64,000 nt of DNA from Codonopsis lanceolata (GCA_013146195.2 CM028378.1:10345350-10409349); one strand, 5' to 3'. Counted from the first letter of the stretch, positions 1 through 12,633 are shown. Notes: a model not told the origin generated them from the sequence alone. Translations and numbers: made by a program.

Positions 1-910
1 CATCTCTAAAGGCAAACAGATCATCTCCAACGTCTCCTCCTCACTCAAATGGGACGACTTCAACTGTGAAGATGATGTCACTGCTTGGTTTTACTCTTTG
101 GGTATGGACCCCAAAAACTACCGAGTAAGAGCCTTTGATCTAAACATCGAGGAGAAAGGGCACAATTACCAAGGAGATCGAATGGTGTTCTACTTCGATT
201 TCTTCATTGTAGGACTTCGTCTTCCCTTAGATCCATTCCTTGTAGAATTCCTAAACCTGACCAACTCTCTCCCCTGCGACCTGACCCTTACAACATTGAG
301 CTAGGTTTCTGGTCGCATACACCATTGCATGTAAGCTGCTCGAGTTTGAACCCGAGATGACTTTGTTCAAAAAAATTTCTTATTTTCCTTGGACAAAAAA
401 TCTGGGCGCATTACGGGCTGTTCAAATCCCAATTACTTCAAGCTAGTGAGTGACGAACCCAATAAAGTAGACACCTGGGATGGAAAGGCCATGTTAGTTA
501 AATCATGAGTAGGATGGCCCTTTGCCCCTTATCTGCACAACTTCGGGCTCCCCAATTATGACAAGGCTGCTTTCCGAGTTGGTGAGCCCCCCGTAGCCAG
601 GGCTTTCAGATCGCTGCTCGAAGTGAGAGACAGACGAGCTGGACAAGACTGGGTACTTGACTGGTAGGTCTTCACATCTGATGTAACCCTACTTTGCCTA
701 GCTGGCATCTTGAGTTGACCCATGGAAGGAGTAAAACCACGAGTCACTTATGAAACCAAACAACCACTTCCCTTCTTGGGGAAATGCCATGGGGGCAAAT
801 TTCCAAGTGAGTGCCCAGACTGTGCACGAACTGGAACCAATTGCAAACCCACCTTCTCATCTACCAGTCTGTCTTTAAAACTCTGCACTTGCTTTACCCC
901 TTGTGAAACT
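1..910 (+). pseudogene. Antisense ORF of a Tat-type gypsy element, 5' part (gypsy-type transposon domain)
   Basis: The plus strand reads openly from base 2 to 304. The motif GLRLPLDPFLVEFL, followed after a frameshift near 304 by FLVAYTIACKLLEFEPEMTLF, resembles the plant domain called putative gypsy type transposon (Transposase_28 family). Further stops follow. The frame enters from outside the window, so the 5' end is missing. At 910 it is cut by another retrotransposon and it resumes after 17295. Because the pol gene of the host element (19455-20519) lies on the opposite strand, this is best read as the extra antisense ORF known from Tat/Retand-like Ty3/gypsy elements. The biochemical role of this protein is not known. 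The domain assignment is from recalled family patterns and moderately sure. Confidence 0.6.
906..910. repeat. Target-site duplication, left copy (AAACT)
   Basis: The five bases AAACT directly before the first LTR match AAACT at 17291-17295, directly after the last LTR. A 5-bp duplication is what LTR-retrotransposon integrase makes. No such duplication separates the inner LTRs, so the whole 911-17290 block descends from one insertion. Confidence 0.9.
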
Positions 911-1627
911 TGTAACACCCCGCCCCTTCGTTAGCTCGGTTTGAGTGCCATACTTGCACTTCTTCCTTTGTTGACTGTATGTTTGGTTTGCGAGAGGGTC
1001 TAGATATGTATGAGAGACCACATTAAGACCAAAACACTATTAAGAAATGCCATATAGTTGTTGACTTGCTAAAGTCACAAGTCGTGACTCGACGATAGTC
1101 GGAATGCGACGCGATTGAGGGTTTGCTTGCATTTTGCGTTCGTGACCTCGGTTTGGTCCTAGACCTTTATATGATGGCTTATTAACATGTTTATATGTAT
1201 TAGACTTCAAGTTGGAGGTGTTCCTTAAGTCTAACGATGATTTGGAAGCTTTGGAGATAGCATTCGTCTCTATCGCGTAGTTCGGGGATCGAGCCGTGTA
1301 ATCGTCTCTCCTTTGGAGTTCTTATTTCCCTAGTTGTTATTCAACTTTCTAGAAGTATTTAAGCTTCTTCATTATCCCTTAGACTTGCCTTAAAAGTCTC
1401 ATTTCATTGCTCGTTCAATTGCTAGTTCATTCGTCGTTCCGGTTGCACGTTGTTGCACCTTTTCCCGGTTTCGCACCGAGTTGTTTTGGGAGTTGTTTCG
1501 GGGGTTATTTGTGAGCATTCTAAGGGAGTTCTAGACCTACTTTGGATGAGGTTTGAACCTTGTTAGGTTTGGTTGAGTGTTTGGGGGTCTTTTAGGTTGA
1601 ATTTTGAGCCATTTCGGGTCTGCCGGG

Positions 1628-1735
1628 CTTGCCCTCGCAAGGTGGAATGGCCTTGCCCCCGCAAGGTCAACAGGCAGCACCTAGGAGGTGCTGGAGGCTT
1701 GCGGTCGCAAGCTATAGGGGACCTTGCCGCAAGGT
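1628..1735. repeat. Cluster of four GC-rich palindromes in LTR 1
   Basis: Palindromes built on CCTTGC(N)nGCAAGG lie at 1628-1642, 1651-1666, 1697-1712 and 1721-1735. The fourth has lost three central bases compared with LTR 2. Equivalent clusters are at 8299-8412 and 14957-15066. The same motif recurs in the unrelated Athila-like LTR at 21480-21611. Confidence 0.85.
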
Positions 1736-1953
1736 GCCCCGATCTGTTTTGCCTTGTTATGTGTTTTGACGAGAAATGCCTATCCTACCCTCATCAAACC
1801 CCCTCTAAACCCTTCCTAACCTCCCATACTTAGCCCTAAACTTGTCCTAACATTAGTTGGAAGTTAATTAAGGTTAGATTAGTGGTTGATTACTCTTAAT
1901 CTCTACTAATTGTACTTGGGAAATGTCTATTGTGCCCTCTTTATATTTGGGGG

Positions 1954-2195
1954 TATAAATACCCAAGCCCTTTGCATTTTTCAGAAATCTTTTCATTCTT
2001 CCTCCTCCACCATACGTATTAGAGAGATAGAGAGTCCATGGGAGATTCAAGCCCTAGCCTTCTTCTCTCTTCAATCCAAGACGATCTAACCGTCCGATTG
2101 CCACCAAACTTCGGATTCTTGACGTTTGCGACGGGTGGAACAACTTCACCGTTCGGATTTTGATTCTCTTGAGTTTTCACTCAAGCTAGGTAAGT
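1954..2195 (+). promoter_or_regulatory. LTR 1 core promoter and leader splice donor
   Basis: TATAAATA at 1954-1961 lies in GGGGTATAAATACCC. A CT-rich leader about 30 bp downstream (from about 1985) fits a plant pol II start. CTAG|GTAAGT at 2187-2195 is a near-perfect donor. The matching acceptor candidate is the T-run plus AG at 4853-4860, only 7 bases before the gag ATG. The same pairs exist in LTR 2 (TATA 8632, donor 8868) and LTR 3 (TATA 15286, donor 15519). The motifs are seen directly; use of the intron is inferred. Confidence 0.6.
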
Positions 2196-4759
2196 TACCT
2201 TCTTTTGATTTTGGTTCATTGGCCCTAAGGAAAACAACCTATATGCTATTTGTGGGCAATGAATACTTGATATGCTTTGTATGCCCATTTTGGGGATTTT
2301 TGGAAATATGAACTTGTTAATAACATGAATAGTATGATTTGAATGTTATTATGTGTTGTAAGATGTGGGTTGTGATTTATGTAGAGTTTTATGAATTTTA
2401 GGGCTTGAGAATCAAGCCCGAAATATTGGAGAAATTGTTGTTAATTAAAGTGGGTATTAATGTTGAGATTGATGAAATGTGTAAGAAATGAAACTTTGTA
2501 TTTAGACTCAACGGAGTCGAAATAAGTTCAATAATGTGTTAATGAACTCGGGTTGAAATCCTACGACATTTGGGTTTCGTTTAACTATGATTATGATGAG
2601 TTCTTGGATTTTTAGGCTTGGAAAACAAGCACGGATTATTTTTGGGAGAATTTCTATAAACTTGAATGATGTGTTAATTTTGGGATTTAAGAAATATGTA
2701 TTTAATGAAATGTGATATTAAGACTCAATGGAGTCATTTTAGGTTCAACAAGATGTTAGTGAGCCTTAGGTTGAAATCCTACGATGTTTGGATTTGGTTG
2801 GTTTTGATTGTGAGCACCCGAGCATCTCGAATTGTGTCCCATTTGTGACACCCACGATATAGAGGCTTATTGGGGATTTATTTAGAGCGTGCTCGTTAGG
2901 GCACGGAGCATTAGAGACCAACCTATGATCTCGTATTACTTTAAGAAATGATTATTTGAATGTGTTCTCTCTTACGGAATTTGGTCACGTGCACATGAAT
3001 GCACTTGCGAGGATATGACTACGGCTTAGTTTTGGTACCCTTGAGATTGGCTTTGAGGAAGTCGAGTATATATGATTATTGGGACTAGGGTTGAGTCCGG
3101 TGTACTTTTAGTGAAGCTAAAATGCTAACTCTTGATTTATGATTGTTCTTAGACTAAAATAATAGTCTTTGGTTTAATCCCGAGTAGAGGACTACGGTAG
3201 ACCTCATGTTGTGATTTCTTGAGCTTATATGCTACTTTCGATTGGGTGATTACTTGATGATTATGAGTACCTCATTATGTGGTTCCTTGACTAAACTTAT
3301 AAGTTAGTTGGATTTGTTAAGTATGTGCAAATATGTGCATTGTTAAATTGGTGTGTAGAGCTTTATGTCCTACTTGATTTGATAAGTCCGCTATGGTCGG
3401 TCTTGGTTCTTGTTTGAGCATGCGAGTAAATATCTACTTGTGCATTGCATGTAAGTCCAGCTGGCAATATTTGGGTTGGTTTTTATGTCAGGGTAGGACG
3501 ATACATCGCCTATATGAATCGTAAGATTCGTATTCACTATGGATCGCCGTACCTGTGACCTCACACACCCTCCACTGTTGGCCCCAGTGGGGAAGTTAGC
3601 CCATCTCGTAACCAATAGAGCGAGTGGATTATGCTAAGCTAGACTGAGAAAGGGCTGCCCTTGCGGTGTAGCCGCTCAGTATGTCGATGTAATCACGAGC
3701 ATCGATGGTACAACCCGGTTACTAATGTGTATTGCAGGAGCAGCACAATGGCACTATTTGGGTATCTTCTCTATCCCTTATGTGGCTTACTATAAGCACT
3801 TATTTGAAAGATAACGTGCTATGTGGTTTATGAAGTTTATGTTACTTGATAACTTAATACAAGTTTATTATTGGTATGCTATTAAGATGCCATGATTTTG
3901 TACATGCTTGTGCATTATGCCATGCCACGCCATGCTATGCCACACAATTGCATTTAGTAACTTACTGAGTCATTAGGACTCATTTCGTGTGTTTGTTTTC
4001 CTTAGTTTTTGCAGTAAGCTCGTTAGTGCGCGTTGCAGCTTCGGGTGCTTGTTGGATAGCAAGTGGTCTTCCGGGCAATAGCTTGGAGTTATGATTATTA
4101 TTGTATTTATTATCTTGTGAGATACGGATGTAAAGTTATGTAAACCTTACTTGGGTAGTTATGCTAGTATTTTATTGTCGTTTATTTTTGGGAGCCGACT
4201 TGTTTGGTCGAGCTATTGTATTTATTTAGACGTTATTCCATTGTCTTTCCGAGCAAGGTTTTAGCTCGCATGTTCTAGTATTGTGTTATTGTTATTTCTG
4301 TCTCCGACAACTTTAGTCGAGAGACATTGGTTTAGTTGTTAGTGTTTAATCTCTTATTCTTATAGTTGATTTGTCCCTCCGGCATATTATAATCGTTGAG
4401 TGGTTGTTTATCAAGTTGGGATCTTGTTGCTTTGACGGCCTTAGGTTTGCCGATGGTTTGTTGCCCGTGTGCAATGTTGCGTCACGCGAGTCGTAGATTT
4501 GTCGAGAGATAGTTGTCTCTCAGCCTTGTATTCCTTGGTTTAGAATTATAGGCTTTGGTCCCACTTATGATTCGCTTCCGCAGGTGTTGATTTTTATTAT
4601 TCCGTTTCGCCGTTATGGCCTTACATTCCTGTTTTGAGCTTGATGGCTCAACTCTTGACTCGCACCATTATGCTTAGCAGGTGCTTGTCCATCTTTTAGC
4701 TTGTCTTGACGGCACGACCCTGGGACTTCGCATTGGAGTCTGGGTCGGGCTGTCACACT

Positions 4760-4771
4760 TGGTATCAGAGC
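4760..4771 (+). other. Primer binding site, initiator tRNA-Met
   Basis: TGGTATCAGAGC, two bases after the LTR end, is complementary to the 3' end of plant initiator tRNA-Met, the usual minus-strand primer of these elements. Confidence 0.93.
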
Positions 4772-4867
4772 TATAGGTTAGCTATTTCGCGAGGATAGGT
4801 TCCTTGGCCTAGTTTGGGTTGGGTTTATTGTTGAGTTATTAACGCTGAGTGTTTTTTTAGGCGTATT

Positions 4868-5895
4868 ATGTCAGGAACTTGGCGTGGAGCTAGTTCTAGT
4901 ATACCTTGTTCGAGTACAGCTCGTGGTGACGAAAGAGAAGAGAACTCTAGTGAGCCGTGTGTGACTCCTCAACCGATGATTGGTCTGGGAAGCAATTTCA
5001 CCGTTCTTGAGAACTTTTTGGAATTGAAACCGGAAAGATTTGATGGAGAGCCAGATGCTGCTGAGGCGGAGCGTTGGCTAGGAAGCATGGAGAAGATCTT
5101 TGCAGTTTTAGGTTGTACATCAGAAGAGATGGTGACCTTAGCGGTGTTTAGATTGGATGGTGTGGCCGAGCATTGGTGGCTTGAATTACGAGATCATTGG
5201 AGACAGCATGGAGTGGCTCGAGTGTGGGAGAACTTTGTCACGAAGTTTACGATACGGTTTATTCCGGCAGTAATTCGAGAAAGAAGAGAGATGGAATTCC
5301 TAGCATTAGAACAAGGAGATATGACTGTGGCTCAGTACTCAGCAAGGTTTTTAGAGTTGGCTTGTTACTGTAGTTACTTAGTACTAGATGAGGCTAAGAA
5401 GACCGAGAGGTTCGTGAAAGGCCTGAGGACGAAATATCGTAGGCAGCTTATCCCCTTACGACTACGGATTACCAGGGGCGTGGATCGTGCGTATGCGATG
5501 GAGTTGGACATCGAGGAGTACGCTCAAAAGAGAACCTCAAAGACTAATAGGAGCAATGATGGTAATAGAGGCGCGGCACCTCGGGCAGAGATAGTCACGG
5601 AAAAGTACGTTCTGGTAATCGGAGTGATGTTTCTACCTCTAGACGGAGACGACGAGGTGACGAGTTGACATGTAACTTTTGTAAGAAAACGGGACACACC
5701 GAGGATAGGTGTTGGGGTATAACAGGAATATGCTTTGTTTGTGGCGGCGATCATGTTCGTAAGATTGCCCGAGGAGGAGAGTTAGTCGATGCAGGAGTAC
5801 TAGTCAACAATCCAGTGGCTCCAAGTGAGATAGTGGTGGACAGCCTAGAGTTTGAGGTCGTGTGCGCGTGGCGGTTGGCCATTGCGGAGTTTTGA
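4868..5895 (+). pseudogene. Retrotransposon gag, copy 1, frameshifted
   Basis: Structural capsid protein that would pack the element RNA in virus-like particles. The open part (266 codons) starts at an ATG 7 bases after a splice-acceptor-like T-run. Residues about 50-215 fit the Retrotrans_gag domain, with LELKPERFDG, AERWLGSMEKIF and AEHWWLELRDHW as typical blocks. The frame is lost near 5600-5640. The zinc knuckle CNFCKKTGHTEDRC (CX2CX4HX4C) continues in another frame from 5668. A second knuckle starts CFVCGGDH but loses its last cysteine through a missing A near 5760; copy 2 keeps it. No protease or polymerase follows. The block pattern suggests a Tekay/Del-like chromovirus gag, from memory of that family. 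Confidence 0.85.
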
Positions 5896-5922
5896 AACCT
5901 ATCCGAAATAGGAAGGTATATT

Positions 5923-5969
<47 letters not shown>

Positions 5970-7584
5970 TATACCGTTGCTACTATTACCGTTATTATGA
6001 GTACGCACTTTAATTGGTAGCTCATGTGCATTCATACATACATTATATGGTGTATTGTGTAATATTGGTTATTTGCTCGATCGGGAATAATACCCCAATG
6101 TGAGATCGATATATGATATGGTTGTTTTGTGGATTGCCGGTAGGTAATCGCACGTGGCGTATGGATTCTTGTTTAGTCTATATATGTATAAGACTATGCT
6201 ATATATATAATTGTGGTTTTGTGTGGTTATATGCAAAGGCCATAGTATGAATATATATGAAACATGAATTGTATGTTGACACTTATTGGTTTGGTATGAT
6301 GCTTGTATATTCTATGAAGATATGTTTAATGTAATGAATAATATAATACTATATTGTTGTTAAGGGTTATTATGCGAGTAAGACATACACTCGATTAGTG
6401 CAAAGGTTAAGTGCTACGATTTATCAGTTGATTTCGACTGCACGGGAGAGATTGACGCCTCGCCGCGAGTATTGAGACGTTAACGTTGCGATAGGACGCT
6501 TAGAGTATGTGTGGTTTTAGACTTGGTCTAGAGCTTAAGAAAGGATAGTCTTGCGGAGTATAGATGTTACGAGTATCGGTAGACGTGTCGATTTCTTGTT
6601 ATTCCTAGTGAGTTATCGTGGTTGAGTGTACTGGGTACACGAGTTTTGTGATAGCTATGATTGTTGTTTGCCAAGGTAATAGACCTTGTTACTTGGTTTG
6701 ATTTTATTCAATTATGTGCATTAGTTATAGGAAACATCTATTTGATGCATTTACATTTCTAAAATATTAAATTCTTATTTCATAATTATTATCGCTTGTT
6801 CATTCATTTCATTAGCATAGGAGACTGTTTGAAGGATGCTTAAAACTATTTATTCATGAACCTTCGCATCCTTACGACGGAAACTTTTGAAGCTAATTCA
6901 GCAGGTACCCTGAATTGGTGAGCAAAAGGTATTCGTCGTTGGACTAGGATTGGTAAGAATTAAGTTAGAAATTGACTATACCCGTTACCAAATAGAATGT
7001 ACTTAAATGGAATGAATTTTCAAAACATTTCATTAATGTTCTCTTATGTGTTCTCACCCGCGATGGGGAAATCGCGAGTGTGATTTACATGGTTTGGAAT
7101 GCTGACTTGATTATCTCTAATTTGTTTGCGAATTGCTCCATAGGCAATTATTATTTCGTTTAACTTAGAATCTCTTGTGATTGAATCTCATGTTGTGCCC
7201 CGAAACAAATAGTTTCGGTAGTTGAATGTGTTTTATGTTAAAATTTGGGAGTTATGCTTACATGATTGGCATAGTGTTGTTCGTATGTGTATCCGCGACT
7301 CAAGTATGAGTCATGTTATTTTCAATCTTAAGTGTTGATGTTGTTTTGACTATGGAGTGTTCATGGAATTTGGAATTTGGATTATTGCAGTTTGACCCTA
7401 ATGTAGTATGTGGTGGTAGACTCGGAGGTTCGAGTCTGGATTGGTGGTTTTGAGACAAAGTGTTCACCCGGGATTAAGAGACACTGTAATCGTTGTCTCG
7501 ATGTATTGTGGTTGAGTATGGACCTAATGTTGGTTTGTATCATGATTTAGAATTCGGGACGAATTCTTTTTAAGGTGGAGAGAG
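5896..7584 (+). other. Non-coding 3' internal region with TA microsatellite and polypurine tract
   Basis: I see no coding frame where pol should be. A (TA)21 microsatellite lies at 5925-5966. The region ends with the purine-rich tract AAGGTGGAGAGAG (7572-7584) directly before LTR 2, the expected plus-strand primer. The second copy (12561-14244) is nearly identical except for microsatellite length and a few substitutions. Confidence 0.8.
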
Positions 7585-10500
7585 TGTAACACCCCGCCCC
7601 TTCGTTAGCTCGGTTTGCGTGCCATACTTGCACTTCTTCCTTTGTTGACTGTATGTTTGGTTTGCGAGAGGGTCTAGATATGTATGAGAGACCACATTAA
7701 GACCAAAACACTATTAAGAAATGCCATATAGTTGTTGACTTGCTAAAGTCACAAGTCGTGACTCGACGATAGTCGGAATGCGACGCGATTGAGGGTTTGC
7801 TTGCATTTTGCGTTCGTGACCTCGGTTTGGTCCTAGACCTTTATATGATGGCTTATTAACATGTTTATATGTATTAGACTTCAAGTTGGAGGTGTTCCTT
7901 AAGTCTAACGATGATTTGGAAGCTTTGGAGATAGCATTCGCCTCTATCGCAGTAGTTCGGGATCGAGCCGTAATCGCTCTCCTTTGGAGTTCTTATTTCC
8001 CTAGTTGTTATTCAACTTTCTAGAAGTATTTAAGCTTCTTCATTATCCCTTAGACTTGCCTTAAAAGTCTCATTTCATTGCTCGTTCAATTGCTAGTTCA
8101 TTCGTCGTTCCGGTTGCACGTTGTTGCACCTCTTCCCGGTTTCGCTCCTAGTTGTTTCGGGAGTTGTTTCGGGGGTTATTTGTGAGCATTCTAAGGGATT
8201 TCTAGACCTACTTTGGATGAGGTTTGAACCTTGTTAGGTTTGGTTGAGTGTTTGGGGGTCTTTTAGGTTGAATTTTGAGCCATTTCGGGTCTGCCGGGCT
8301 TGCCCTCGCAAGGTGGAATGGCCTTGCCCCCGCAAGGTCAACAGCAGAAAGAACCTAGGAGGTCTGGAGAGCTTGCGGTTGCAAGCTATAGGGGACCTTG
8401 CGACCGCAAGGTGCCCCGATCCTGTTTTGCCCTGTTATGTGTTTTGACGAGAAATGCCTATCCTACCCTCATCAAACCCCCTCTAAACCCTTCCTAACCT
8501 CCCATACTTAGCCCTAAACTTGTCCTAACATTAGTTGGAAGTTAATTAAGGTTAAATTAGTGGTTGATTACTCCTAATCTCTACTAATTGTACTTGGGAA
8601 ATGTCTATTGTGCCCTCTTTATATTTGGGGGTATAAATACCCAAACCCTTTGCATTTTTCAGAAATCTTTTCATTCTTCCTCCTCCACCATACGTATTAG
8701 AGAGATAGAGAGTCCATGGGAGATTCAAGCCCTAGCCTTCTTCTCTCTTCGATCCAAGACGATCCGAACGTCCGATTGCCACCAAACTTCGGATTCTTGA
8801 CGTTTGCGACGGGTGGAACAACTTCACCGTTCGGATTTTGATTCTCTTGAGTTTTCACTCAAGCTAGGTAAGTTACCTTCTTTTGATTTTGGTTCATTGG
8901 CCCTAAGGAAAACAACCTATATGCTATTTGTGGGCAATGAATACTTGATATGCTTTGTATGCCCATTTTGGGGATTTTTGGAAATATGAACTTGTTAATA
9001 ACATGAATAGTATGATTTGAATGTTATTATGTGTTGTAAGATGTGGGTTGTGATTTATGTAGAGTTTTATGAATTTTAGGGCTTGAGAATCAAGCCCGAA
9101 ATATTGGAGAAATTGTTGTTAATTAAAGTGGGTATTAATGTTGAGATTGATGAAATGTGTAAGAAATGAAACTTTGTATTTAGACTCAACGGAGTCGAAA
9201 TAAGTTCAATAATGTGTTAATGAACTCGGGTTGAAATCCTACGACATTTGGGTTTCGTTTAACTATGATTATGATGAGTTCTTGGATTTTTAGGCTTGGA
9301 AAACAAGCCCGGATTATTTTTGGGAGAATTTCTATAAACTTGAATGATGTGTTAATTTTGGGATTTAAGAAATATGTATTTAATGAAATGTGATATTAAG
9401 ACTCAATGGAGTCATTTTAGGTTCAACAAGATGATAGTGAGCCTTAGGTTGAAATCCTACGATGTTTTGGTTTGGTTGGTTTTGATTGTGAGCACCCGAG
9501 CATCTCGAATTGTGTCCCATTTGTGACACCCACGATATAGAGGCTTATTGGGGATTTATTTAGAGCGTGCTCGTTAGGGCACGGAGCATTAGAGACCAAC
9601 CTATGATCTCGTATTACTTTAAGAAATGATTATTTGAATGTGTTCTCTCTTAGGGAATTTGGTCGCGTGCACATGAATGCACTTGCGAGGATATGAATAC
9701 GGCTTAGTTTTGGTACCCTTGAGATTGGCTTTGAGGAAGTCGAGTATATATGATGATTGGGACTAGGGTTGAGTCCGGTGTACTTTTAGTGAAGCTAAAA
9801 TGCTAAGTCTTGATTTATGATTGTTCTTAGACTAAAATAATAGTCTTTGGTTTAATCCCGAGTAGAGGACTACGGTAGACCTCATGTTGTGATTTCTTGA
9901 GCTTATATGCTACTTTCGATTGGGTGATTACTTGATGATTATGAGTACCTCATTATGTGGTTCCTTGACTAAACTTATAAGTTAGTTGGATTTGTTAAGT
10001 ATGTGCAAATATGTGCATTGTTAAATTGGTGTGTAGAGCTTTATGTCCTACTTGATTTGATAAGTCCGCTATGGTCGGTCTTGGTTCTTGTTTGAGCATG
10101 CGAGTAAATATCTACTTGTGCATTGCATGTAAGTCCAGCTGGCAATATTTGGGTTGGTTTTTATGTCAGGGTAGGACGATACATCGCCTATACGAATCGT
10201 AAGATTCGTATTCACTATGGATCGCCGTACCTGGGACCTCACACACCCTCCACTGTTGGCCCCAGTGGGGAAGTTAGCCCATCTCGTAACCAATAGAGCG
10301 AGTGGATTATTCTAAGCTAGACTGAGAAAGGGCTGCCCTTGCGGTGCAGTCGCTCAATATGTCGATGTAATCACGAGCATCGATGGTACAACCCGGTTAC
10401 TAATGTGTATTGCAGGAGCAGCACAATGGCACTATTTGGGTATCTTCTCTATCCCTTATGTGGCTTACTATAAGCACTTATTTGAAAGATAACGTGCTAT

Positions 10501-11430
10501 GTGGTTTATGAAGTTTATGTTACTTGATAACTTAATACAAGTTTATTATTGGTATGCTATTAAGATGCCATGATTTTGTACATGCTTGTGCATTATGCCA
10601 TGCCACGCCATGCTATGCCACACAATTGCATTTAGTAACTTACTGAGTCATTAGGACTCATTTCGTGTGTTTGTTTTCCTTAGTTTTTGCAGTAAGCTCG
10701 TTAGTGCGCGTTGCAGCTTCGGGTGCTTGTTGGATAGCAAGTGGTCTTCCGGGCAATAGCTTGGAGTTATGATTATTATTGTATTTATTATCTTGTGAGA
10801 TACGGATGTAAAGTTATGTAAACCTTACTTGGGTAGTTATGCTAGTATTTTATTGTCGTTTATTTTTGGGAGCCGACTTGTTTGGTCGAGCTATTGTATT
10901 TATTTAGACGTTATTCCATTGTCTTTCCGAGCAAGGTTTTAGCTCGCATGTTCTAGTATTGTGTTATTGTTATTTCTGTCTCCGACAACTTTAATCGAGA
11001 GACATTGGTTTAGTTGTTAGTGTTTAATCCCTTATTCTTATAGTTGATTTGTCCCTCCGGCATATTATAGCCGTTGAGTGGTTGTTTATCAAGTTGGGAT
11101 CTTGTTGCTTTGACGCCCTTAGGTTTGCCGATGGTTTGTTGCCCGTGTGCAATGTTGCGTCACGCGAGTCGTAGATTTGTCGAGAGATAGTTGTCTCTCA
11201 GCCTTGTATTCCTTGGTTTAGAATTATAGGCTTTGGTCCCACTTATGATTCGCTCCAGTGTTGATTTTATTATTCCGTTTCGCCGTTATGGCCTTACATT
11301 CCTGTTTTGAGCTTGATGGCTCAACTCTTGACTCGCACCATTATGCTTAGCAGGTGCTTGTCCATCTTTTAGCTTGTCTTGACGGCACGACCCTGGGACT
11401 TCGCATTGGAGTCTGGGTCGGGCTGTCACA
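7585..11430 (+). repeat. Long terminal repeat, copy 2 (3846 bp)
   Basis: Same ends and layout as copy 1: palindromes at 8299-8313, 8322-8337, 8371-8386 and 8395-8412, TATAAATA at 8632-8639, donor GTAAGT at 8868-8873. It is preceded by a polypurine tract and followed by a primer binding site, so this middle copy serves as 3' LTR of one unit and 5' LTR of the next. Confidence 0.92.
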
Positions 11431-11432
11431 CT

Positions 11433-11444
11433 TGGTATCAGAGC
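11433..11444 (+). other. Primer binding site, second unit
   Basis: TGGTATCAGAGC two bases after LTR 2, complementary to initiator tRNA-Met, identical to that at 4760. Confidence 0.93.
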
Positions 11445-11540
11445 TATAGGTTAGCTATTTCGCGAGGATAGGTTCCTTGGCCTAGTTTGGGTTGGGTTTA
11501 TTGTTGAGTTATTAACGCTGAGTGTTTTTTTAGGCGTATT

Positions 11541-12560
11541 ATGTCAGGAACTTGGCGTGGAGCTAGTTCTAGTATACCTTGTTCGAGTACAGCTCGTGGT
11601 GACGAAAGAGAAGAGAACGCTAGTGAGCCGTGTGTGACTCCTCAACCGATGATTGGACTGGGAAGCAATTTCACCGTTCTTGAGAACTTTTTGGAATTGA
11701 AACCGGAAAGATTTGATGGAGAGCCAGATGCTGCTGAGGCGGAGCGTTGGCTAGGAAGCATGGAGAAGATCTTTGCAGTTTTAGGTTGTACATCAGAAGA
11801 GATGGTGACCTTAGCGGTGTTTAGATTGGATGGTGTGGCCGAGCATTGGTGGCTTGAATTACGAGATCATTGGAGACAGCATGGAGTGGCTCGAGTGTGG
11901 GAGAACTTTGTCACGAAGTTTACGATACGGTTTATTCCTCAGCAATTGAGAAAGAAGAGAGATGGAATTCCTAGCATTAGAACAAGGAGATATGACTGTG
12001 GCTCAGTACTCAGCAAGGTTTTCAGAGTTGGCTTGTTACTGTAGTTACTTAGTACTAGATAAGGCTAAGAAGACCGAGAGGTTCGTGAAAGGCCTGAGGA
12101 CGAAATATCGTAGGCGCCTTATCCCCTTACCTACTTGATTACCAAGGGGCTGTGGATCGTGCGTATGCGATGGAGTTGGACATCGAGGAGTACGCTCAAA
12201 AGAGAACCTCAAAGACTAATAGGAGCAATGATGGTAATAGAGGCGTCAAGACCTCGCATGCATAGTCACGAAAAGCACGCTCGGTAATCGAGTGATGTTT
12301 CTACCTCTAGACGGAGACGACGAGGTGACGAGTTGACATGTAACTTTTGTAAGAAAACGGGACACACAGAGGATAGGTGCTGGGGTATAACAGGAATATG
12401 CTTTGTTTGTGGCGGCGATCATGTTCGTAAAGATTGCCCGAGGAGGAGAGTTAGTCAGTCTGGGAGTACTAGTCAACAATCCAGTGGCTCCAAGTGAGAT
12501 AGTGGTGGACAGCCTAGAGTTTGAGGTCGTGTGCTGGCGGTTGGCCATTATGGAGTTTTG
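11541..12560 (+). pseudogene. Retrotransposon gag, copy 2, frameshifted
   Basis: Same gag as at 4868. The frame is open for 167 codons from the same ATG and is lost at about 11938, where one base is missing compared with copy 1, inside the gag domain. More small changes cluster at 12115-12150 and 12240-12290. The zinc knuckle CNFCKKTGHTEDRC is preserved near 12344. The second knuckle is complete here (CFVCGGDH followed by RKDC), unlike copy 1. The two copies carry different lesions, so neither is a simple recent copy of the other as read. Confidence 0.82.
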
Positions 12561-12588
12561 AAACCTATCCGAAATAGGAAGGTATATT

Positions 12589-12633
<45 letters not shown>

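Larger units (their letters stand above)
911..4757 (+). repeat. Long terminal repeat, copy 1 (3847 bp)
   Basis: It runs from TGTAACACCCC to GCTGTCACA and is followed by the primer binding site. It contains a cluster of GC-rich palindromes (1628-1735), a TATA box (1954-1961), a leader with a strong splice donor (2190), and no long conserved coding frame. A 61-codon frame starting at 2126 recurs in all three LTRs but spans the donor and is probably leader sequence. Differences from copies 2 and 3 cluster at 1280-1310 and 1665-1735, both GC-rich spots. Confidence 0.92.

Noticed and set aside
1628..1735. Palindrome cluster as a CRISPR array
   Set aside because: Repeats are short palindromes of varying centre and spacing, inside a plant LTR; no spacer regularity and no cas genes.
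2126..2311. 61-codon frame conserved in all three LTRs (also 8804 and 15455) as a possible small gene
   Set aside because: It spans a strong splice donor in the LTR leader and is conserved only because the LTRs are copies of each other.
3391..3615. Minus-strand 74-codon frames in LTR 1 and LTR 2
   Set aside because: No recognisable motif; repeat copies of the same LTR, lost in LTR 3 by the deletion.
5751..6035. Minus-strand frame with an isoleucine-tyrosine repeat
   Set aside because: Translation of the TA microsatellite.
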